Made by a program: the position numbers and the translations under genes. Shown piece by piece: positions 47,711 to 56,357 of a DNA stretch of 56,662 bases (the stretch's first letter is position 1; every line of letters starts with the position of its first letter). Source of the stretch: Myxococcus xanthus (GTDB taxonomy: Bacteria > Myxococcota > Myxococcia > Myxococcales > Myxococcaceae); the NCBI RefSeq assembly GCF_900106535.1, contig NZ_FNOH01000024.1, forward strand, positions 1 through 56,662, given 5' to 3'. A model generated the notes under the pieces. It was not told where the DNA came from. It saw only the letters and a program-made list of their open reading frames with translations, and made no database searches.

Positions 47711-48727
47711 ATGCGTGCCACCGTTCTCCACAAGCCCGGCGACGTCCGCTTCGAGGAGCGCGCCGAGCCGAAGATTCTCGCGCCGACGGATGCCATCATC
47801 CGTCTCTCGGCTACATGTGTCTGCGGCTCGGACCTATGGCCCTACCGAGGCGTGCAGGCGGTGACTGAGCCGACGCCGATGGGGCACGAGTACTGCGGCA
47901 TCGTCGAAGAGGTCGGAAGCGCTGTCGCTTCGGTCAAGCCAGGGCAGTTCGTCATCGGTTCGTTCTTCGCCTCCGACAACACGTGCCCTCACTGCAAGGC
48001 GGGTTACCAAACGTCGTGCCAGCACCGAGAGCCGGTGAGTGGGGCTCAGGCGCCAAGGATGCGAGTGCCGCTCGCCGACGGCACGCTGGTCGTGACGGCC
48101 GAGGTGCCGCCCGATGCGCTTGTGCCCAGCCTGCTGGCCGTGTCGGACGTGTTTGGTACCGGTTGGTTCGCAGCCGACGCCGCCAACGTGAATCCCGGCT
48201 CGACAGTCGTGGTCGTCGGCGACGGTGCCGTCGGGCTCCTGGCGGTACTCTCCGCGAAGCAGATGGGAGCCGAGCGCATCATCGCGATGAGCCGCCATGA
48301 GACGCGCCAGGCGCTCGCTCGTGAGTTTGGTGCCACGGACATTGTGTCCGTGCGAGGCGACGAGGGCGTTGCTCGCATCAAAGAACTGACCCGGGGGATT
48401 GGTGCCGATTCGGTGCTGGAGTGCGTGGGCACACAGGAGTCCATGCTCCAGGCTATCGGCGCCGCGAGGCCCGGAGGCTTCGTCAGCTACGTGGGCGTGC
48501 CTCATGGCGTGAGCCTGGACGGCGAGAAGCTCTTTTTCTCGCACGTTCATCTCCACGGTGGCCCTGCGCCGGTACGTCGGTTCATGCCTCAACTGATTGA
48601 CCTGGTCTGGAGCAGGAAGGTCAATCCCGGGAAAGTCTTCGACCTCACCCTGCCGCTCGAGAAGGTCGCCGAGGGCTATCGCGCGATGGACGAAAGGCGC
48701 GCAATCAAGGCGCTGCTTCGCCCGTGA
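47711..48727 (+). CDS. Zinc-dependent alcohol dehydrogenase
   Basis: 338 residues of the MDR family. Catalytic zinc site: ATCVCGSDLWPYRG (Cys, then Ser-Asp in place of His-Thr) and MGHEYCGIVEEVGSAVASVK (GHE). Structural zinc loop is DNTCPHCKAGYQTSCQHREP with the expected Cys pattern, though shorter. The Rossmann motif is VVVVGDGAVGLLAVLSAKQM (GxGxxG), and GADSVLECVGTQESMLQAIG is typical of the TDH/AdhP-like branch acting on small alcohols or aldehydes. AAGGAG stands 6 nt before the ATG at 47711. Divergent from the LysR regulator; expression is probably induced through the operator at 47604-47628. Confidence 0.93.
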   Translation: MRATVLHKPGDVRFEERAEPKILAPTDAIIRLSATCVCGSDLWPYRGVQAVTEPTPMGHEYCGIVEEVGSAVASVKPGQFVIGSFFASDNTCPHCKAGYQTSCQHREPVSGAQAPRMRVPLADGTLVVTAEVPPDALVPSLLAVSDVFGTGWFAADAANVNPGSTVVVVGDGAVGLLAVLSAKQMGAERIIAMSRHETRQALAREFGATDIVSVRGDEGVARIKELTRGIGADSVLECVGTQESMLQAIGAARPGGFVSYVGVPHGVSLDGEKLFFSHVHLHGGPAPVRRFMPQLIDLVWSRKVNPGKVFDLTLPLEKVAEGYRAMDERRAIKALLRP

Positions 48728-48796
48728 GTGACTGGTGGCGACTTGGCGGGACGTGGGGGCTGCGGCAGAAGAACGAGTTGCGCTCGCCGCGGAACT

Positions 48797-48821
48797 GAGC
48801 ACTCCCCCCGATGGGGTGCTC
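48797..48821 (+). terminator. Putative hairpin terminator
   Basis: GAGCAC-T-CCCC pairs with GGGGTGCTC with one bulged T and a 5-nt loop, 69 nt after the alcohol dehydrogenase stop. No T-run follows. Confidence 0.4.
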
Positions 48822-48960
48822 GGAGGGAGAGCGCCCCCGGGGACGTCGGCACTTCCTGAGATGGGGGAGGGTTACTGCTGGCGTCGCTCGGAGGGCAGCG
48901 CCTTCCAAGATGCGTTGGGCGTATACAGTTCGATGAGATACTGAGACATTTGGCTATCCC

Positions 48961-49737
48961 TCATTTCAAGTTGCGTGAAGCGCGTTTGCAGATACGGCGG
49001 GTAGCGTCGGCGGGGTCGCCGCGCAGCCATTGGTCGCAGAGATCGCGCACCCAGCCGGGCTGGGTCTTGGCGGCGTCATTCAGCCAATTGGCTACCGAGT
49101 CCTGCACGTAGACGGACGGATCGGCACGCAGCGGCGAGAGGATCGGGAGCGCCCGCCCTGGTTCTCGCTGAAGTTCTGCGATGTGAGCGGACCAAACGCC
49201 GCGCGGGCGCAGGGCCTCGGTTGCGAAGCGGCGCACGTATTCGGAGCGCGAAGACGTCCAGGCCGAGAGCTCGGCGATGGCGATGTCCAGCTCTCGCGCC
49301 AGATGGCGCCGCACCGACATCCATGCCCATTCACGCACACCGAAATGCGAGTCATCGGCGAGCGGGCGGATGGTGGCCAGTCGGGCCTGCAGATCCAGCT
49401 CGGGCCGCGCGCCGACCATGAAGCAGGCCCAGCCGCGCACCATGTCCGCGGCGTGCGTCCGAGAGCGCTCGATGCCGGCGGTGCCGAGCTCCTCCAGCAG
49501 CAGCGCACCGATCGCGCTCATGCGCTTGAGGATGCCGAGCTTGCAGGCTGCATCGGCGGCCGCCAATGCATCGGGGGAGAGCTCGGGAAAGACCGCCCGC
49601 AGCAGACGGGCCTGGTCGAGCGCCATGCACTCGGCGAGCGTGGCGGTCTGCATCTCGCCGTGCGACAAGGCGTCCAGCACGTCAGGCGGAATGTCGGTGG
49701 CGCGGGTCGCGCCCTTGCGGGGAAGGGACGGACTCAT
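48961..49737 (-). CDS. DNA alkylation repair (AlkD/HEAT-like) protein
   Basis: 258 residues, all helical. The segments ARLATIRPLADDSHFGVREW, AWMSVRRHLARELDIAIAEL, SRSEYVRRFATEALRPRGVW and DPSVYVQDSVANWLNDAAKT, LCDQWLRGDPADATRRICKR are HEAT-type units of the AlkD/AlkC-like DNA-glycosylase family, which remove alkylated bases. The conserved VRxxA..W and Asp-Trp-type helices fit. The ATG at 49737 overlaps the MarR stop (ATGA). Coupling to a MarR regulator suggests induction by a small molecule, an unusual pairing for a repair protein. Confidence 0.85.
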   Translation of the reverse strand: MSPSLPRKGATRATDIPPDVLDALSHGEMQTATLAECMALDQARLLRAVFPELSPDALAAADAACKLGILKRMSAIGALLLEELGTAGIERSRTHAADMVRGWACFMVGARPELDLQARLATIRPLADDSHFGVREWAWMSVRRHLARELDIAIAELSAWTSSRSEYVRRFATEALRPRGVWSAHIAELQREPGRALPILSPLRADPSVYVQDSVANWLNDAAKTQPGWVRDLCDQWLRGDPADATRRICKRASRNLK

Positions 49738-50249
49738 GGCTCGGCCTTCCTCGCGGTCAAGTTGCCAGCGAGCTTGTCGAGCAGGGCCGTGAGCTGCCCG
49801 CGTTCTGCCGCCGACAGGTTGCCGTACAGGCTCGCGATCCAACGGCTGTGCTGGTCGAAGACTTGCTTCGCCGTCTGCTTGCCCTTGCGGGTCAGACGAA
49901 TGCGCAGCGCGCGGCGATCCTGGGCGTCGTAATGCCGCTCGATCAGTGCTTCTCGCTCCAGCCCATCGAGCAGCCCCGTGACGGTGGCGCGGGTCACGCC
50001 CGCCCGCTCGGCGAGCTTATTGGGTGCGAGGGCATCGTGGGCGGCGTCGAGCAGGAACAGCAGCACGAAGCGGCCCTCCGAGAGGCCGTGGGGCGCGAGC
50101 AACGCCGCGCAATCCCGGTCGATCGCCGAGGCTAGCGAGAGCGTCTGGAAGACCAGCCGGATGCCGGCCACGTCTGGGAGCTGCCGCCGCTTCGCTTCGT
50201 GTAGGAGGGCTTCGTATTTCTGCTCGAGGTTCATTTGTGATGCCGCCAT
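49734..50249 (-). CDS. MarR family transcriptional regulator
   Basis: 171 residues. The winged HTH is at 75-130: ALAPNKLAERAGVTRATVTG, LLDGLEREALIERHYDAQDR, RALRIRLTRKGKQTAKQVFD. Helices on both sides form the dimer interface. Its stop overlaps the ATG of the DNA-alkylation-repair gene. Directly upstream the sequence GGCGGCAT is repeated with a 7-nt gap, with a CATACGATATG dyad between; that may be the operator. The start is either the ATG at 50249 or one five codons later. Confidence 0.92.
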   Translation of the reverse strand: MAASQMNLEQKYEALLHEAKRRQLPDVAGIRLVFQTLSLASAIDRDCAALLAPHGLSEGRFVLLFLLDAAHDALAPNKLAERAGVTRATVTGLLDGLEREALIERHYDAQDRRALRIRLTRKGKQTAKQVFDQHSRWIASLYGNLSAAERGQLTALLDKLAGNLTARKAEP

Positions 50250-50355
50250 ATCGTATGCCGCCTAACGACTAGCGAAGGGCTCGGCGGGCGTCAAGGAGAT
50301 CGTCCGCGGACATCCGCTCGGGGGGCGTACGGTCTGAAGGAGCTCCCCTCGCTGG

Positions 50356-51363
50356 ATGGCAGACGCTCACGCGACCGCGACCGTCGTCCTGCAGCTGAGG
50401 GCCTCCTGCCACCGAGAGGGTCCTGAAGAGTCAGCCGCGGGTGCCGTCGGTGGCCGATGCGATGGGTGGCAAGTTTCCCGGGCGCTCCCCGCCAGGATGA
50501 GCATCGCTGCCGCGCACCATCCGAGCGCACCTTCGATTGGCGCGGCATCGTCACGGACGGCGCGCGGAGCCAGCGCTCAGCCCACCAGCTTCGTCAGGAG
50601 CGCAATCCCGCGCGCGGCCTCGGCGAGCGTCGCTGAGCTCGAGGTACACGCGGCCCACCGCGCCGCTGACGCTGCTGCAGTTCTCGGTTCCAATGGAGTC
50701 TGTGTCGACGTCGGAATTGGGTATTGGTCGCCCGCGAACTCCAATGTCCGCAATGCCTGCACGAATGCTCCCGCGAACGCGGATTATACGAGCCCAACGG
50801 CTGCTCAGGCCACCTGTCCTTGGACGTGCAAGCCCGGGTATCTGCGAGACGGCGCGGGGACGAAGTGCGTGAAGAACGACGCCGTCCAGGTGCTCACGTG
50901 CGGGGGGGGCGAGGTCGCAGTTGGAATCCACGGGCAAGAAGGAGCGGGGTTGGATGCGCTCGGGATGCGCTGTGCTCGCTTCAACTCAGGAGAAATCATC
51001 GGTACGGCCATGGGCGCTCCCTCGATTGGTGGCACGGGGGGCAATCCCTTCACCCAGGACTGTGCGGAGGGAGAAGTTGTCCAGAAGGTCGCCGGCATCA
51101 ACGGTTGGGCGGAGGACTCAGCGAATGAAGACTGGTGCAGTAAGAATACCCTCTCGACGATTCAGCTCTCCTGCAGGAATCTCAAGACGGGGAGAATCAC
51201 GGTGATGCCCACGGTGGGCGGGAAGAACGCTGGCTGCAAGGTGGGCAACCTGCCCGAGTACTCCTTCGGCTGTGGCGCAACTGGCTTCCTCCGCGGACTC
51301 GTGGTGGATAGCGCGAACACCTCCCTGTACGTTGGATACGTGCTCGACGAGAGTTGCCTTTAG
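50356..51363 (+). CDS. Lectin-like Cys-rich protein with unclear 5' end
   Basis: The last 220 residues (from about 50690) are clearly protein-like: VCVDVGIGYWSPANSNVRNA, NADYTSPTAAQATCPWTCKP (a TNFR/ephrin-receptor-like Cys-rich repeat), then TCGGGEVAVGIHGQEGAGLD, ALGMRCARFNSGEIIGTAMG, IGGTGGNPFTQDCAEGEVVQ and WCSKNTLSTIQLSCRNLKTG. The second part resembles jacalin-like/intelectin-type carbohydrate-binding domains. The upstream frame stays open to an ATG at 50356 but those 110 residues look non-coding and carry no signal peptide, so the true N-terminus is probably lost. Ends LYVGYVLDESCL. Probably an exported gene truncated at its 5' end. Confidence 0.55.
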   Translation: MADAHATATVVLQLRASCHREGPEESAAGAVGGRCDGWQVSRALPARMSIAAAHHPSAPSIGAASSRTARGASAQPTSFVRSAIPRAASASVAELEVHAAHRAADAAAVLGSNGVCVDVGIGYWSPANSNVRNACTNAPANADYTSPTAAQATCPWTCKPGYLRDGAGTKCVKNDAVQVLTCGGGEVAVGIHGQEGAGLDALGMRCARFNSGEIIGTAMGAPSIGGTGGNPFTQDCAEGEVVQKVAGINGWAEDSANEDWCSKNTLSTIQLSCRNLKTGRITVMPTVGGKNAGCKVGNLPEYSFGCGATGFLRGLVVDSANTSLYVGYVLDESCL

Positions 51364-51409
51364 GCGGACTCCGGCCGCCTTCGCATCCTCCAGAGCCAGA
51401 TTCCGAGGC

Positions 51410-51805
51410 CGGCGCCCACGCTTGCCGGCGTCGGGCAGCGTCGTCTCGAAGCGCTTGCCGGCCATGAAGGCCGCGCGGCTTGTGTTCGAGACGGCACGCA
51501 CTGGCAACTGCGTCAAGTTCAGCTCCCAGGCGATGCGGCCTCGGCAGGCTGCGCTCTGACAGGGGACGGCGAAGGCGTACTCGGGGCCGTAGGTGAGGAC
51601 GCGCACCTGGGGGAGCGCGTAGAGGCGGTCCCCCTGAAGCACCTGACCCCAATTCACCTTCCCGTCAGTGAAGGCGTAGGGGCCTGCCTCCTGCATTTCC
51701 TCCCAGCACGCGGAGAGCAGCTCATCCACCTGTCCGCCACTCTTCGCCAGCTTCCTGTCCGCGAGGACGCGCTCCTCCCGCACTCGCATGCCGCGGATGC
51801 GGCCC
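51410..51805 (-). pseudogene. Phage-tail/baseplate-type protein remnant
   Basis: Reads RGMRVREERVLADRKLAKSG, GQVDELLSACWEEMQEAGPY, AFTDGKVNWGQVLQGDRLYA, LPQVRVLTYGPEYAFAVPCQ, SAACRGRIAWELNLTQLPVR, then AGKRFETTLPDAGKR, where similarity ends. The order (charged start, 'd.LL..C', 'GD......R..tyG.eY.f..pC...C.....w..dL..LP') resembles baseplate-hub assembly proteins of contractile-tail systems. Both ends are missing. A part of it is duplicated at 35374-35486. Confidence 0.5.
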
Positions 51806-51853
51806 GTCAGCCCCGGGGGGGCATGAGATATGGAGACTTTTGGGGACAAGCTC

Positions 51854-54253
51854 TCAGGGGGTGTATATCTCTGCCACCCCGAGGTTCGGGCTGTTGTATC
51901 CGGTTGCCAGTACCTTCCCCGAGTGTAGCAACACCACCGCATTGGTGTATCTGAACTTTGGGCTGCCAGTGCGGAACCAGGTGCCTGTTTCCGGGTTGAA
52001 TACCTCTGCGGTGTTGACGCCACCTGTTACCAATACCATTCCGGAGGGGAGTAGCGTGGCCGAGTGCTCATAGCTTTCTGTTACCAAGCTACCGGTGAAG
52101 GCCCAGCTATTTGTTGCTGGGTCGTACAGTTCTGCGGTGCCGGCGCCTGCTACCAGCACCTTGCCTGAGGGGAGCAGTGTGGCTGTATGGAGAAAACGCT
52201 CTGCAGAGAGGTTGCCTGTGGATGTCCAAGTACCAGTGTGCGGGTCGTACATCTCGGTCGTGGCGAGAGTGCCGCTCAATGAATTACCGCCTGTTACAAG
52301 CACCTTCCCAGGGGGAATCAGGGTGGCCGTGTGAGCACTTCGGCTCGCGGAGAGACTGCCAGTAGTGGTCCAGGTTCCAGTGTGCGGGTCGTACAATTCT
52401 GCCGAGGCGAGGTTCGTTGTGCCGAGAACGCCGCCTGTCACCAGGACTTTGCCTGAGGGGAGCAGGGTGGCTGTGTGGTAGATACGGCCAGAGGCCATGC
52501 TTTCGATAGAGGTCCAGATGCCTGTGTCTGGGTCATACACTTCTGCCGTGGCGAGGTACCCAGGGGTATTTCCCTGGCCGCCTGTCACCAGGACCTTTCC
52601 AGAGGAAAGCAGCGTGGCGGTGTGAGTGCTTCGGCCCGCGGAGAGATTGCCAGTGGAAGTCCAGATGCCTGTGGTCGGGTCGTACAATTCCGCCGTGGCG
52701 AAGTGCTTTTCGCCACTCCCGTAGCCACCTGCAACAAGTACCTTGCCCGAAGTGAGCAGCGTGGCCGTGTGCTCAATGCGACCCGTGGAGGGGTTGCCGG
52801 TGGAGCCCCAGGTGCCTGTCCCCGGATTGTAAACCTCTGCTGTCACAAGGTCGTTTCTGCCGCCTGCCATCAGCACCTTGCCCGAGGGCAGCAATGTGGC
52901 TGTAGCCTGATTGCGGCCCACCGAGAGGCTACTCGTTGCGGTCCAGGTGCCTGGGGTCGGGTCGTAGACTTCTGCGGTCGTTCGGTATCCGCCCTTGCCG
53001 GAGCCGCCTGCCACCAGCACTTTGCCCGAGGGTAGGAGCGTGGCCGTATGGAAGTTTCGCTCAGTGGAGAGGCTTCCAGTGGAGGCCCAGGTGCCTGTGT
53101 TCGGCTCATACACTTCTGATGTGGCGAGGGTTCCGCCAATGCCATAGCCGCCTGTTACCAGTACCTTGCCAGAGGGAAGCAGCGTAGCTGTGTGCTCGCG
53201 TCGGCTCGCAGAGAGGCTGCCGGTGGAGGTCCAGGTATTATTGTATGGGTCGTAGAGTTCCGTTGTGGCGAGGAGTTCGTTATTGAGAGTCCCTCCTGTT
53301 GCCAGGACCTTGCCTGAGGGGAGAAGTGTGGCAGTGTGGAGGAGCCGGCCCGAGGTCATGCTTGCGGCGGAGGCCCAGGTGCCTGTGGTCGGGTCGTAGA
53401 GTTCAGCCGTGGCAAGGGGGCCGCTGTTGGCATTGCCGCCTGTGATCAGGACTTTTCCGGAGGCAAGTAGCGTGGCCGAGTGGCGGCCTCGGCCCACGGA
53501 GAGATTGCCAGTAGCAGTCCAGGTGCCGGCGAACGGGTCGTACACCTCCGCCGTGGCGAGGAATCCAGTGCTTCCGTAGCCACCTGCGACCAGTACCTTG
53601 CCCGAAGGGAGCAGCGTGGCCGTGTGACCTCTGCGACCCATGGAAAGGTTGACGGTAGCTGCCCAGGTGTCTGTCACCGGGTCGTAAATCTCAGGCGGGA
53701 CTGTGTACCCCTGGGTCGCCCCGTATCCTCCTGCCACGAGTACCTTGCCCGAGCGTAGAAGTGTGGCCGTGAATTCAGAGCGGCCTTCACTCATGCTGCC
53801 GGTTGGTTCCCATGTCGGGCAATCCGGGATGCCAATGGCGGAGAACTGGGCCGAGGCAGATAGTTTGAAATCATTGCTCGCGGTGATTGTGAAGGAGGCA
53901 GTGACTCCCGAGGCCAGGCACGCAGGGGCTCGCCAAGTGACATGGCTCGTGCTGGAGGTTTCCTGGGCGGAGCTCAAGGTGCCGACGTTCGCGAACCAAT
54001 CAAAACTGAGCGTGCTGCCCTGCGGATCCACTGCGGAGACGTGGAAGTCTAGCTGGCCTCCTCCTTCCACATATGAAGAGTGTCTGGGGACCTCGATGAG
54101 TTGAGGCGGATTCGGCTCAACCGCCTTGGGTGGGTCACATCGCTCAGGGTTGCGTCGGCAGAAATCGCTCTTCTCTTGCTCGAAGTCTATACAGCCGGAG
54201 AAGAGGGGCAGGAGAGCGCCCAGTGCTATGCAGTAGCGGAGGATTGTGCTCAT
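51854..54253 (-). CDS. Kelch-repeat lipoprotein (14 repeats)
   Basis: 799 residues. Lipoprotein signal ILRYCIALGALLPLFSGC (Cys about 19), then a ~130-residue Ig-like domain (LDFHVSAVDPQGSTLSFDWF, FTITASNDFKLSASAQFSAI). From residue about 175 there are 14 kelch-type repeats of 44-50 residues with the pattern R..HTATLLPSGKVLVAGG, TAELYDP, TGTWTSTG; two seven-bladed propellers would fit. The repeats are very similar at DNA level, so they may recombine. The last repeat is diverged (AVVLLHSGKVLATGYN). The ATG at 54253 overlaps the stop of the upstream TPR gene (ATGA). It is probably an outer-surface binding protein. Confidence 0.92.
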   Translation of the reverse strand: MSTILRYCIALGALLPLFSGCIDFEQEKSDFCRRNPERCDPPKAVEPNPPQLIEVPRHSSYVEGGGQLDFHVSAVDPQGSTLSFDWFANVGTLSSAQETSSTSHVTWRAPACLASGVTASFTITASNDFKLSASAQFSAIGIPDCPTWEPTGSMSEGRSEFTATLLRSGKVLVAGGYGATQGYTVPPEIYDPVTDTWAATVNLSMGRRGHTATLLPSGKVLVAGGYGSTGFLATAEVYDPFAGTWTATGNLSVGRGRHSATLLASGKVLITGGNANSGPLATAELYDPTTGTWASAASMTSGRLLHTATLLPSGKVLATGGTLNNELLATTELYDPYNNTWTSTGSLSASRREHTATLLPSGKVLVTGGYGIGGTLATSEVYEPNTGTWASTGSLSTERNFHTATLLPSGKVLVAGGSGKGGYRTTAEVYDPTPGTWTATSSLSVGRNQATATLLPSGKVLMAGGRNDLVTAEVYNPGTGTWGSTGNPSTGRIEHTATLLTSGKVLVAGGYGSGEKHFATAELYDPTTGIWTSTGNLSAGRSTHTATLLSSGKVLVTGGQGNTPGYLATAEVYDPDTGIWTSIESMASGRIYHTATLLPSGKVLVTGGVLGTTNLASAELYDPHTGTWTTTGSLSASRSAHTATLIPPGKVLVTGGNSLSGTLATTEMYDPHTGTWTSTGNLSAERFLHTATLLPSGKVLVAGAGTAELYDPATNSWAFTGSLVTESYEHSATLLPSGMVLVTGGVNTAEVFNPETGTWFRTGSPKFRYTNAVVLLHSGKVLATGYNSPNLGVAEIYTP

Positions 54254-55197
54254 GGCCATCGCCCAATCATGAATGCAGATGTCCCATCCGTCGTCACACT
54301 GACTCCCGGCCTGTCCGGTACCGAGGGACTTCCTAACAGGTACATGCCAATGGAGACGCCCATCCCCACCACGCCAGCGCTGGCAAGCCCCAAGCCCACC
54401 GTCTGGAGGGTGCTCCCGCGAGACGCGCTGCGATTTGCGTCTTGGAGAGTCCCTAGGCGTGCATCGTTGTTTCGAAGACGGGAGCGCTCGCTCCAGGCTT
54501 GCGAATAGGCGACTCCACCACCGACCAGCAGTGCGCCTCCTACTACTGCAGGGATCCAAGCTCGGCTGCGCATGGTGCTACGCTCGGATGCCTGAGTGAT
54601 TAGGGGGACAGACTTATCTGCAACTGTAGGTGTGGCTTGGGGCGCTGACACAGTTAGTGGCGTGGGATGTATTTCCGCGACAGGGCCAGATACCGGCACG
54701 TCGTCGGCAGGCCGCTCATTGGCGGGGGGCGGCACTCTCCCACGAGGCTCCACCGTTGCGATGCGGCGGTGCCTCTCTAATTCGCGTTTCACCTGCTTCC
54801 GAATGTCCTCGAACCTTCGCTCTACTTTGGGCGACGCCTTTTCGGGTAGCTTTGAGTCCGGCCTGAGGACGAGAGCCGCCTTGAAGGCTGCATCGGCTGC
54901 ATCGTTCCTCAGAAGGTCCGCTAAGATGATGCCTTCATAGAGTGAGAGAAGCACGCTGTCCTCTTCTTGGATGGTGAGGCTGCGGGCTTGGGTGAGCTGT
55001 GCGAGTGCCTGCTCGTACTCGAGGTTGTCATAGTGGCGCCGTGCGGAGAGGAGGTAGGTTTGCACCTCGTCCCGTTCCTGTGCGTGCCCATGAAGGGGGC
55101 CAAGTACGCAGCAACTGAAGAGCATCGCTGCGAGGACACCCCTTCCTCGCGCGGTCCTCCATGTCCTATACCTGATGAAAAGTACTTCACTGGACAC
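54250..55197 (-). CDS. Exported TPR-like protein with C-terminal membrane segments
   Basis: 315 residues. The GTG start at 55197 has GGAGG 7 nt upstream. A signal sequence (GVLAAMLFSCCVLGPLHGHA) is followed by a TPR-like helical domain (VQTYLLSARRHYDNLEYEQA, LAQLTQARSLTIQEEDSVLL, DAADAAFKAALVLRPDSKLP) and a Pro-rich linker. Two hydrophobic segments come near the end (WIPAVVGGALLVGGGVAYSQ and LQTVGLGLASAGVVGMGVSI). This plan recurs in myxobacterial envelope proteins; function unknown. It is coupled to the kelch lipoprotein, so the two probably work together at the envelope. Confidence 0.82.
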   Translation of the reverse strand: MSSEVLFIRYRTWRTARGRGVLAAMLFSCCVLGPLHGHAQERDEVQTYLLSARRHYDNLEYEQALAQLTQARSLTIQEEDSVLLSLYEGIILADLLRNDAADAAFKAALVLRPDSKLPEKASPKVERRFEDIRKQVKRELERHRRIATVEPRGRVPPPANERPADDVPVSGPVAEIHPTPLTVSAPQATPTVADKSVPLITQASERSTMRSRAWIPAVVGGALLVGGGVAYSQAWSERSRLRNNDARLGTLQDANRSASRGSTLQTVGLGLASAGVVGMGVSIGMYLLGSPSVPDRPGVSVTTDGTSAFMIGRWP

Positions 55198-55380
55198 GTA
55201 TGGTCCTCCGTTCTTGCTGCAGCGCGGCCTTCCCGCATTGCCAGGGCTTTGCGCTGACTCCCTTGAAGGCTACGTCAAGCAGAATGTAAATGGAGGGGTA
55301 TTTTCAGTCTTGGGCAGAATTCTTCACCGCGACCTTGAGCCCTGCCTGGCAAGGCTGGCTCGAGCCACTGCGCAGGGCTG

Positions 55381-55405
55381 TGAGCATCACTCGCTTCGGT
55401 GGACA
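55381..55405 (+). repeat. IS3 terminal inverted repeat, left
   Basis: Begins TGAGCATCACTCGCTTCGG and continues TGGACA; pairs with 56358-56382 at 21 of 25 positions. Confidence 0.65.
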
Positions 55406-55411
55406 GGTTGG

Positions 55412-55696
55412 CTACGCTGCCTGCCTTCGCAACTCAGCCGTTCGCTCGTATTCCACAGGGCTGATGTAGCCGAGTGAGGAGTGACGGCGCTTCCGGTTGT
55501 AGAACACCTCAATGAAATCGAATAGCGCTCGTCGAGCCTCTTCTCGCGTCAGGAAGCGGCGCGTGTGGACGAGCTCCATCTTCAAGCTGCTGAAGAAGCT
55601 TTCGACGACGGCGTTGTCCCAGCAATTGCCCTTGCGGCTCATCGAGCAGGTGACTCCGTGCTCTGCCAGCCGCTCCCGGTAGTCCTCGCTGGCGTA
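55412..55696 (-). pseudogene. IS3 orfB, C-terminal part
   Basis: Reads YASEDYRERLAEHGVTCSMS, RKGNCWDNAVVESFFSSLKM, ELVHTRRFLTREEARRALFD, FIEVFYNRKRRHSSLGYISP, VEYERTAELRRQAA. The WDNAVVESFFSSLKxE motif carries the last catalytic Glu of the rve integrase core, and YNRKRRHSSLGYxSP is the standard end. The two Asp of the DDE triad are lost with the missing N-terminal two thirds. Confidence 0.8.
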
Positions 55697-55706
55697 TTGC
55701 TCGGAT

Positions 55707-55969
55707 TCAAGCGGTCGTCGCAACGCCGTTTGGTTGAAGTAAGTATAGATAAGAGTTGAGAGCCTCGGCAGGTGTTTTCCAGCCAAGCGTCTTGCGTGGC
55801 CGGCTGTTGAGGGCAAGGGCGACAGTGGCCAGCTCCGCACGAGAGTAACGGGACAGGTCCGTCCCTTTCGGGAAGTACTGACGGAGCAGTCCGTTGGTGT
55901 GCTCGTTCGTGCCTCGCTGCCATGGACTGTGCGGGTCACAGAAGTAGATGGCCAAGCCCGTGTCGGCGC
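55707..55969 (-). pseudogene. IS30-family transposase, C-terminal part
   Basis: Reads TGLAIYFCDPHSPWQRGTNE, HTNGLLRQYFPKGTDLSRYS, RAELATVALALNSRPRKTLG, WKTPAEAL. The DPHSPWQRGTNExTNGLLRQ segment with the catalytic Glu and the LNxRPRKTLGWKTPxE ending are diagnostic of IS30. The N-terminal HTH and first Asp are missing. Fused in frame to 18 codons of IS3 orfB. Confidence 0.8.
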
Positions 55970-56024
55970 GCAGGAGGGCTACTGGCAGAGAGGCCTTCTC
56001 CACGTGGATGAAGCGGACCTTCAC
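55970..56024 (-). pseudogene. IS3 orfB, N-terminal scrap
   Basis: Codons from the GTG at 56024 encode KVRFIHVEKASLPVALL, the usual start of this IS3 orfB. The next codons are IS30 sequence. Confidence 0.65.
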
Positions 56025-56025
56025 T

Positions 56026-56331
56026 TCATCTCCTTCGCGAAGAAGGCCGCCGCGTTTTTAGTAGCTCTTTCTCCATTTCCAGCTGCCGCAGGCGTTTGCG
56101 CAACTGGGAGAGTTCCGCCCGCTCCTCGCTGGTGAGGGCGCCCGGCTTGCCTTGCCCCCGGTCCGTCCGGGCCTGCTCCACCCACCGGCGGAAGGCCGTC
56201 TCCGTCAGGTCCAAGTCCCTCGCCACCTCCGCGATGGACTTGCCCTCCTCCAGCACCAACTTCACCGCCCCGGACTTGAACTCAGGGAGGAAGCTACGTC
56301 GTTGCCGCCTCTTTTTCTCGCGCTCCGACAT
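56026..56331 (-). CDS. IS3 orfA (with 1-nt shift at its end)
   Basis: About 100 residues: MSEREKKRRQRRSFLPEFKS, GAVKLVLEEGKSIAEVARDL, DLTETAFRRWVEQARTDRGQ, GALTSEERAELSQLRKRLRQ, LEMEKELLK. This is the HTH plus leucine-zipper protein of IS3 elements. At 56056 a run of five A changes the frame: one more A would give the normal NAAAFFAKEMK ending whose TGA overlaps the orfB GTG. Either a deletion or the site where programmed slippage normally occurs. Confidence 0.75.
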   Translation of the reverse strand: MSEREKKRRQRRSFLPEFKSGAVKLVLEEGKSIAEVARDLDLTETAFRRWVEQARTDRGQGKPGALTSEERAELSQLRKRLRQLEMEKELLKTRRPSSRRR

Positions 56332-56357
56332 CGAACACCCTTCCATCACATCGGGGG

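Noticed and set aside
51865..53800. Regular ~145-bp repetition resembling an array
   Set aside because: The repeats are the coding kelch units of one protein, not CRISPR or satellite DNA.
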